The notes below the pieces were generated by a model. It was not told the origin of the DNA, did no database searches, and saw nothing but the letters and a program-made list of their open reading frames with translations. The position numbers and the translations under genes were made by a program. Below are positions 59,426 to 64,000 of a DNA stretch of 64,000 bases, in pieces. This DNA comes from Symbiodinium sp. CCMP2592 (lineage: Eukaryota > Sar > Dinophyceae > Suessiales > Symbiodiniaceae): NCBI GenBank assembly GCA_905221615.1, contig CAJNDT010003780.1, positions 398,501-462,500 on the forward strand, given 5' to 3'. Numbering within the stretch: position 1 is the first letter of the stretch; the number at the start of each line of letters is the position of its first letter.

Positions 59426-59587
59426 GTCCTAGTCGCATTTATCGAGGTGGAAGTGATGCTCACATGGCGCATGGTATTTAACGTGCTACTGTATTTTGTT
59501 TTTAAGTTTTGGGTCAGTTTTGGATATATCGTGGGCGAGCTGGACATAAATTTTGAGAAAGTAATTTCGTTTCTATCTACGTTAATG
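59426..59587 (+). CDS. Exon candidate with two hydrophobic segments
   Basis: The acceptor is GGATTGCAG followed by GTC and the donor is ATG followed by GTGAGG, both phase 0, 54 codons. It reads VLVAFIEVEVMLTWRMVFNV, LLYFVFKFWVSFGYIVGELD and INFEKVISFLSTLM. Residues 16-40 could be a membrane helix. No family recognised. Confidence 0.4.
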
Positions 59588-59754
59588 GTGAGGGTGCTTT
59601 CTTGGATATCTCCGGCACAACAGCCACCCCCCTCCGCACTCTATACACGCAGGAAATACCGACGCCAGCGATGCGAAAGGCACTTCGAGTATAGGATATG
59701 TTGTAACAACCAATACAAACGACATGTAGGTTCTTCCGTGTTAACGTCAACATC

Positions 59755-59935
59755 GGACCTAACAACGACAACGGCAACAACAACACCACCACCAACAACA
59801 ACAATAACAACAACAATACCAGCAACAACAACACCACCAACAACCAATAACAACAATAACAACAACAGCAACAACAACACCAACATCAACATCAACAACA
59901 ACAACATAATAAAAATAATGATAATGATCATAAGA
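59755..59935. repeat. (AAC)n imperfect microsatellite
   Basis: ACAACAACACCACC and AATAACAACAAC units giving Thr/Asn runs. Confidence 0.9.
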
Positions 59936-61019
59936 ATAGATGCTTCACTACTAACAACCGCGGTAGCAGCATCACTGGTATTAAAATAAATCGATGCTAC
60001 AGGCAGTTCTTCAAGTATAAGAAACGTCGTAAATTCCGATACAAACGGCATATCGGTTTGATATATTCATACCATATTGGAGTTAATGATAATAATCATA
60101 GTAGTAGTAATTCAATCTCTAGTCTGTATTGATAAGAAAGGGGATTTTTCGTGGTGAAAAATGGGGGACTTCTATATTCTCTTGCTATGAACGAGGTTTC
60201 TATAGGCGCTCTCTACTAGAAAGAAATCTCTTCTAATTATTGAGAGGTTTTCAATATTGGAAGGAGGGAGCTCCATTCTTTTTTTCTTAAATATATATTC
60301 TCTTTCATTATTTGGAAGCTTTATCGTAACTTAAAAGATTTTTCCTTATCGATCGTGAGCGGGCTCTTAATGTTAATATATGCGTATATATATATGTATA
60401 TATATTTTTTTCTCTATTTAGACGGGCGGATTAGGCGGCTAGGGTAGGAATTGGATGGGAGAATTCAAAACTAATTTTGATTGAATTTGTGTATTAGGCG
60501 GAAGAGGTTTCTCTATTACTAAGACGATAGAGCTCCTTGCGGAAATTTGAAATTAAATCTATGAATTCTTTATCGAAAATTATTTCTTTCTAATATCACG
60601 ACAAAAAATTTCTATTAACTTCCCGAGAAAGAAGAGGTAGGTATAAGAATAAAATTCTTTTCTTATTAAAGAGGCGAGACCTCCTGATTATTTCTTCTTC
60701 TTTTTCTTCTAAATATATAAGAAAAACTACGACCAAGAAAAAAAAACGAACTTCTTCCAAATTTCAAGGACTTGAGAAATTCTTTATCTCATCTTCTGAA
60801 ATATAAATATTTCTCTATTTCTTGATAAATCGACTTTTAATCTTAAGAAGATAGAATCTAATAAATATTAAAAGGGGGGGGATAGAATTCCCCTATTTTC
60901 AACAAAATATTCCTATTTTATCCTCGATAAGAGAGGAGACTTAATATTTCTTTCAATCTGATGATATTGAAATGAAATTCATCTGAGTCGATATTATTAT
61001 TATTTTTATAGATCTTATA

Positions 61020-61375
61020 CGCGATTCATTTTCGCCAGATTTTATCAGGAGATAAATCAAATCCCTAGCCCTTGATTTAATATATAGTATTTATGAGCGT
61101 TTTGCTCGCTCGCGACTCATTTCCGCCAGATTTTGCTAGAGATACGAAATACCTAATCCTTTATTTAATAAAATATTTATAGGCGTATTGCTCGCCCGCG
61201 ACTCATCCCTATTAGATTTGATAAAAAGATTTTTGAAATCGCTAGTCGTCTTTTTAATATAGCATTTATAGGTCTTTTACTCGATCATGACTCATTTCCG
61301 CCAGAATTTGATAGGAAATATAAGAAATTCCTAATCCTTCATTTGTAGCACATTTATATACGTTTTGCTCGCATG
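61020..61375. repeat. Tandem repeat, about 88 bp, four units
   Basis: CGCGACTCATTTCCGCCAGA starts units at about 61020, 61111, 61197 and 61285. Each also contains CCTAATCCTT(T/C)ATTT and TTTGCTCGC variants. Confidence 0.88.
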
Positions 61376-62644
61376 ATTAAAATCTTGGAAATCTGATATC
61401 GCGAATCTTTCTCTCCCGATATTAAATTGCAGAAAAAATATATATTTTTTTTCTTTTTTTTCTTTTAGAAAATACCGCGTTAGTAAAATTTGTCAAAGTT
61501 TGATCATTTTAAAGATAGATTCTAATGAATAAAAATTTCTAAAGATTTTTGACGGAGATAATAATTGATATTTGATTCGTCTGATTCGTATCCGGACGTT
61601 TTCGGTTCGCATTTAATTTCTATCTATATGGATATTTATGAAAAATATCGTAATTTACCTTTCGTTTCGATAACGAAAGAAATGAACCCCGAATCATATG
61701 GGAATTTGAATATTTTAGACTATTCTCCCATTTCTTTTCCTCGCATTCCTTCCTGATACCTTATGAAATCATACCCCCCTCCCCGTTACGATTTATATCG
61801 GATTTATTCAGAAATTTAAAAATTATCTTTCAAATTTATGGGGATATATTAGATTTAAAAGTTTCTTGGAAATTTATTAAAATAGGTGAAATTCATTCCG
61901 AGATAGACAATTTTTAATTCTTCAAAAAATAATTCCTATTCGTCCCTCTAGAGATTCAAGAATTGAATGAGTTTAATTCGGAGAATCTTATTCGAGGATC
62001 GAGAATTATTTTCATATATTTCTATAAAAATTCAAATCGTCAAATGAAAGACGAATTCATATATCTCTTGGCAAAATCTAGTCTGAAATAAATCTTATGA
62101 TAGAATTTTCACGAAGAAATACGAGATAAAGAAATAAATTATAAAGGAAGAATAAAAATATATACGCATACATAGAATCACGATCATAAATAAAACGATA
62201 TCATTTTATTCTAGAATATATAATTAATTAATAATATATAATATATCGGAACTTTTATTATCTATTTCGATAGCGATTATTTGATTCAATATATAAATAT
62301 AATTTTACGCATTATCGAATTCGTAGAATAATAAATATCGAATATCTGAATATCATTTTATTAAATAGAATATATTTTTATCCAAATTAATTTTATCATA
62401 TATATAAATTTAGGGGGTCCGTTGCTTCCAGCAGCAAATCGCGTAGCAAAGCCGTGAAATGCTACTATTCACTATCTGAATATAATTTAAGGAAGACGGC
62501 AAGGAATAAAGAATTATGTCTAGCAATATCATTCAAACGAAATATTATATTAATCTTATTTTAAATATTATATTCGAATATCTAAATTTTCATTTTATAT
62601 CCAGACGAGAATCCTCCGCAGAATATAATTATACAGAATAGAAG

Positions 62645-62830
62645 AAGAATAGAATGAAGAGAGAGGCATTAAGATATAGAGACAGAAAGAGGGACTAAGA
62701 GAGATATTCAAAAGGAGATAGAGAAATAAATTCAAAACGAGATATAGATAGAGAAAGATAAAGAAAAGAGAGATAGAGTGAGAGATCGAGATATAATGAG
62801 ATAGTGAGAGAAGCAGAGAGATAGAACCCG
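62645..62830. repeat. GAGA/GATA purine-rich tract
   Basis: Imperfect AGAGAGATAGAGATA units. Confidence 0.85.
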
Positions 62831-63549
62831 ACTAATTATCTTATAAATATAAAAATATGTTTCTATTAGTTTTCTTATGAATTGAATAATCGATTTCATA
62901 TTTTTATACAATTTCTTGGGAATATTTTTATGAAATTCATAGAGAAACTAATCATTTCCAGAGATTTTCATTAAAGAAAATATATGAAATTCTCGAGAAA
63001 TTTCAATTAAATCTCCAAGACCCTCGTATAGAAAGAAATAAAAAAAACCTATGAAATTTACGGAGAATTTCATTACAATGATCTAACGACCGCGCACGCA
63101 AATTTCATGATGCGGATTCGTAATTTCATTTTATTATATTATATATATATATATATATTTTTCTATTTCTTTATTATGAATAAAAATCAAGCATATTCAT
63201 CGTAGATTTTGTCAGTTTTTTAAAAGACATCTCAAGTTTATGATATTATGTAAATTAATAAATATATATAATATATATTTCAAGATATCGAAGATTTCTA
63301 TCCTCATGGTTGAAATAAATACTAGATAATTCCAAAAAAGTGGAGAAGCTAACCCCAACAAATAATCAGAATTGAAATAACTTGTGAGATTTACTAAAAC
63401 TAAATGAATAAGAAGACAAACCACGGGCCAACAAACCGACCTTCCGGCCCGACCGACCGACCCTCTGGCAGGCCCCTTGGCTCTTCATACGGACTCTGCG
63501 TCTACCGAGATGAGTTAGGGTTTATGGAGACTCCAAAATTTCTAGATAT

Positions 63550-63708
63550 ATGATGGACGATGCCAATCTCGGAAGCCTCAACAACTCCCTCACCGATGAA
63601 TATCTTAGAAGGTTCCAGGATAACTTCAGAATAGCCAACAGAGCCCGGCCCGGAAGAAGAGAGGTGCCATCCGGAGGCAGCTGCCAACAGTCCAAACCTT
63701 TCATAGAG
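63550..63708 (+). CDS. First-exon candidate with consensus splice donor
   Basis: ATG at 63550 (a second ATG follows directly) opens MMDDANLGSLNNSLTDEYLR, then RFQDNFRIANRARPGRREVP, then SGGSCQQSKPFIE. It ends at GAG followed by GTAAGTAA, a textbook donor. The N-terminal half is acidic and polar and the second half basic. No domain recognised. A 94-codon frame is open on the minus strand over the same bases. Confidence 0.45.
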
Positions 63709-64000
63709 GTAAGTAAATGCCATAGAAGCTACAGACATCCCAGGTATCGCCGGCCGTCGTCGTCGTCGTTTGTTTCTATAGATCACGTAGATACCGGGGT
63801 ATTTTCAAGTGTCGAGCCGTCTCCATGCTAAGCAAGGGATTCAAGTTGCCAAGTTAATTGATGTCGAATTGCCTCTGTGTTGAGAAATCAATATGAACCT
63901 GCTTTTTCGCATAGTCGCACAGTGTTGCGAGGTTGCGTCAGGTAGGTCCATGCTGAGCAAGGAAACACCAGAATCTTGATCTGAATTGATCTCCTCCAGT

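Larger units (their letters stand above)
60100..63420. other. AT-rich island
   Basis: Strongly AT-rich sequence dominated by AAATTTC, GAAATT and TATATA words. It contains none of the heptamer arrays or palindromic families found throughout the preceding 60 kb. One 63-codon frame (61565-61756, FDSSDSYPDVFGSHLISIYM and onward) looks protein-like but is isolated. Confidence 0.75.

Noticed and set aside
59755..59989. Asn/Thr-rich C-terminal extension of the 59291 frame
   Set aside because: It is an (AAC)n microsatellite. A GTGAGG donor at 59588 ends the plausible exon earlier.
1..64000. tRNA, rRNA or spliced-leader RNA genes
   Set aside because: I looked for cloverleaf-like arms, conserved rRNA words and the dinoflagellate spliced-leader sequence and found none. 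Only a covariance-model scan could exclude them.

Overview
The window looks like dinoflagellate nuclear DNA, most likely Symbiodiniaceae. This is inferred from gene architecture, because no marker gene is present. The signs are: very short exons scattered through repeat-filled introns; many GC and one GA splice donors next to GT donors; acceptors of the form AG followed by G; an ion-channel-plus-EF-hand gene of the type expanded in these algae; pervasive interstitial TTTAGGG/CCCTAAA heptamers; and dozens of short palindromic elements. Another alveolate such as a chromerid is possible. Nearly all longer open frames are by-products of simple repeats, telomere-like arrays or palindromes. Genes have to be read exon by exon.

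From about 2.1 to 22.1 kb there is one gene that I can reconstruct with good confidence on the + strand. It is a single-domain voltage-gated cation channel: S1, S2-S3, an S4 with a basic residue at every third position, S5, a pore loop with a TGG-VDWGD filter region, S6, and two C-terminal EF-hands. It is cut into at least 18 exons of about 26 to 87 nt. Adjacent exon phases agree at almost every junction, and most donors are GC. The N-terminus, the S1-S2 loop and the S3-S4 junction are not fully resolved.

From 22 to 35 kb the sequence is mostly CCCTAAA-type arrays, microsatellites and palindromic elements, with a few weak coding patches (28.1, 31.1-31.5, 33.8 kb). From 34.3 to 35.8 kb is an AT/TTG-rich low-complexity tract. 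From 36.1 to 37.3 kb there are two tandem-duplication blocks. From 38 to 59.6 kb there are several + strand gene fragments with good exon signatures (41.8-43.2, 45.6, 48.9-49.2, 50.0-50.4, 52.2-52.4, 55.8, 59.0-59.2, 59.4-59.6 kb). I cannot name any of them. A minus-strand remnant of a tyrosine recombinase core-binding domain lies near 51 kb.

At about 60.1 kb the character changes abruptly to roughly 3.3 kb of very AT-rich DNA without heptamers or palindromic elements. It contains an approximately 88-bp tandem repeat. It is followed at 63.4-64.0 kb by normal-composition sequence with an ATG-initiated exon ending at a consensus GTAAGT donor. This could be a real island or an assembly join.

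The most interesting system is the set of palindromic elements (at least a dozen terminal-inverted-repeat families, about 80-210 bp). In several places they make up almost an entire intron or provide part of its splice site, which fits the behaviour of introner elements.
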